Assembly: GCA_017998575.1 (NCBI GenBank)
Contig: JAGOCV010000233.1
Span: forward strand, 1 to 6,638
Direction of reading: 5' to 3'
From: Burkholderiaceae bacterium
GTDB lineage: Bacteria > Pseudomonadota > Gammaproteobacteria > Burkholderiales > Burkholderiaceae
DNA: 6,638 bases
Below, in pieces: positions 5,472-6,638 of the stretch (positions are counted from its first letter, which is position 1; every line of letters begins with the position of its first letter). The notes beneath the pieces were generated by a model. It did no database searches and had not been told where the DNA came from. It worked only from the letters and a program-made list of their open reading frames with translations. A program made the position numbers and the translations under genes.

Positions 5472-6638
5472 ATGCCTCCGATCCCGTTGCACCGCCCCCT
5501 GCCGCGCATGCTGCGCTGCGCCATCACCGCGCTGGCCCTGGCCACCGCCGCCTGGGCCCCGGCCCATGCGCAGGCCGCGCTGCCGCCCGAAGTCTCGGCC
5601 GCGCTGGCCCGCGCGCGCCTGCCCGCCGACAGCGTGGTGGCCTGGGTGGCCGACGCCGAGGGCCGCCAGCCGCCGCGCGTGGCCTGGCGCGCGCAGGTGC
5701 CGGTCAATCCGGCGTCGGTGATGAAGCTGGTGACCACCTACGCCGCGCTCGACCTGCTGGGCCCCGCCTACAGCTGGCCGACGCAGGTGTTCGTCGAAGG
5801 CGCGGTGCGCGAAGGCACGCTCTACGGCAACCTGCACATCCGCGGCCAGGGCGATCCCAAGCTGGTGAGCGAGCGCCTGTGGCTGCTGCTGCGCCGCGTG
5901 CAGGGCATCGGCATACGCTCGATCACCGGCGACATCGTGCTCGACCGCACGGCCTTCGAGCTGCCGCCGCACGACGCGGCCGCCTTCGACGGCGACCCCA
6001 CGCGGCCCTACAACGCGGCGGCCGACGCGCTGCTGGTCAACTACCGCTCCATCGTGATGACTTTCACGCCCGAGCGCACTTCGGGCGTGGCCACCATCCA
6101 GTACGAGCCGCCGCTGGCCGGCGTGCAGCTGCCCGCCACCGTGCCGCTGGGGCTGGAGCCCTGCGCCGACTGGCGCAGCACGCTGGGCGCCGATTTCAGC
6201 GACCCGGCGCGCGTCCGCTTCACGGGCGTCTACCCGGCCACCTGCGGCGAGCGCGCCTGGCCAGTGGCGCCGATGGACCCCGACGGTTTCTCGGCCCGCG
6301 CCATCGAGGGCCTGTGGCGCGAGGCCGGCGGCCAGCTGCGCGGCACCGTGCGCCAGGGCCAGGTGCCGGCCGGGCTCAAGCCGGCGTTCGAAGTGGCCTC
6401 GCCCGCCCTGGCCGAGGTGGTGCGCGACGTCAACAAGTTCAGCAACAACGTGATGGCGCAGCAACTGTTCCTCACGCTCAGCCTGGCGCAGCGCGGGCGC
6501 GGCACGCCCGACGCCTCGCGCGAGGTCATCCGCCAGTGGTGGGCAAGCCGCATCGGTCCCGCCGAGGCGCCCCCGGTCATCGACAACGGCTCGGGCCTCT
6601 CGCGCGCCAGCCGCATCAGTGCGCAGGGCATGGGGCGC
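5472..6638 (+). CDS. dacB: D-alanyl-D-alanine carboxypeptidase/endopeptidase PBP4 (class C), 3' end outside window
   Basis: 389 residues are present and the frame is open at the right edge; PBP4 proteins are usually 450-500, so most of the protein is here. It is a periplasmic serine peptidase of the S13 family that removes terminal D-Ala and cleaves peptidoglycan cross-links. Seen: a signal peptide (basic start, hydrophobic LRCAITALALATAAWAPAHA, likely cleavage after residue 33); the SxxK motif Ser82-Val-Met-Lys85 in NPASVMKLVTTYAALDLLG; GNLHIRGQGDPKL (119-131), typical of family S13; the SxN motif Ser324-Asn-Asn326 in NKFSNNVMAQQLF; and DNGSGLSRASRIS (371-383). The KTG motif should lie just beyond the window. 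Cys231 and Cys258 could form a disulfide in the inserted domain. The start is the ATG just after the GATAAT box; Met13 is an alternative with no better ribosome site. Divergent from the EamA gene. Confidence 0.93.
   Translation, partial: MPPIPLHRPLPRMLRCAITALALATAAWAPAHAQAALPPEVSAALARARLPADSVVAWVADAEGRQPPRVAWRAQVPVNPASVMKLVTTYAALDLLGPAYSWPTQVFVEGAVREGTLYGNLHIRGQGDPKLVSERLWLLLRRVQGIGIRSITGDIVLDRTAFELPPHDAAAFDGDPTRPYNAAADALLVNYRSIVMTFTPERTSGVATIQYEPPLAGVQLPATVPLGLEPCADWRSTLGADFSDPARVRFTGVYPATCGERAWPVAPMDPDGFSARAIEGLWREAGGQLRGTVRQGQVPAGLKPAFEVASPALAEVVRDVNKFSNNVMAQQLFLTLSLAQRGRGTPDASREVIRQWWASRIGPAEAPPVIDNGSGLSRASRISAQGMGR

Noticed and set aside
5157..6464. 435-codon minus-strand open frame across the dacB start and the divergent promoter region
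   Set aside because: It runs through the intergenic region and opposite PBP4 motifs, with shadow-like composition.

Overview
The window is GC-rich (around 70% by eye) with strong G/C third-position bias on both strands. This, the protein families and the order tsaB - rimI - family 4 uracil-DNA glycosylase suggest a betaproteobacterium of the Burkholderiales, probably Comamonadaceae. The taxonomic call is inference from style and synteny, not a database match. No rRNA, tRNA, insertion sequence, phage gene or CRISPR array is visible. It reads as chromosomal core and near-core sequence.

Layout. Left, plus strand: the C-terminal end of a DMT/EamA transporter (2-298), then a 460-residue adenylate-forming enzyme of the PaaK/CapK type (321-1703). 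These two converge with a long minus-strand block. In its own transcription direction that block runs: a complete EamA transporter (5391-4417), tsaB (4420-3686), rimI (3650-3183), a family 4 uracil-DNA glycosylase (3134-2268) and, after a 115-bp gap, a small VOC/glyoxalase-like protein (2152-1724). Divergent from the EamA gene across an 80-bp intergenic region is dacB (PBP4), 5472 to the right edge, which is cut by the window.

How the genes fit together. EamA and tsaB overlap as ATGA and are probably translationally coupled. tsaB, rimI and the glycosylase follow closely and probably share the transcript. TsaB acts in tRNA t6A synthesis, RimI acetylates a ribosomal protein, and the glycosylase repairs deaminated cytosine. 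They are linked by shared growth-related expression rather than by one pathway. dacB trims and cleaves peptidoglycan in the periplasm.

Most interesting points. (1) The glycosylase has an N-terminal segment, tethered by a long Pro/Ala linker, that resembles the conserved N-terminal clamp-loader-binding peptide of the DNA polymerase III psi subunit (HolD). Its gene also sits next to rimI, where holD lies in E. coli and Pseudomonas. This suggests a repair enzyme docked on the replisome. (2) Both divergent genes at 5391 and 5472 have a GGGATAATCC element 6-7 bases before ATG and no Shine-Dalgarno sequence, as expected for leaderless or near-leaderless transcripts. One copy lies in a perfect 17-bp palindrome, and a 13/14-bp direct repeat at a 22-bp pitch lies between them.
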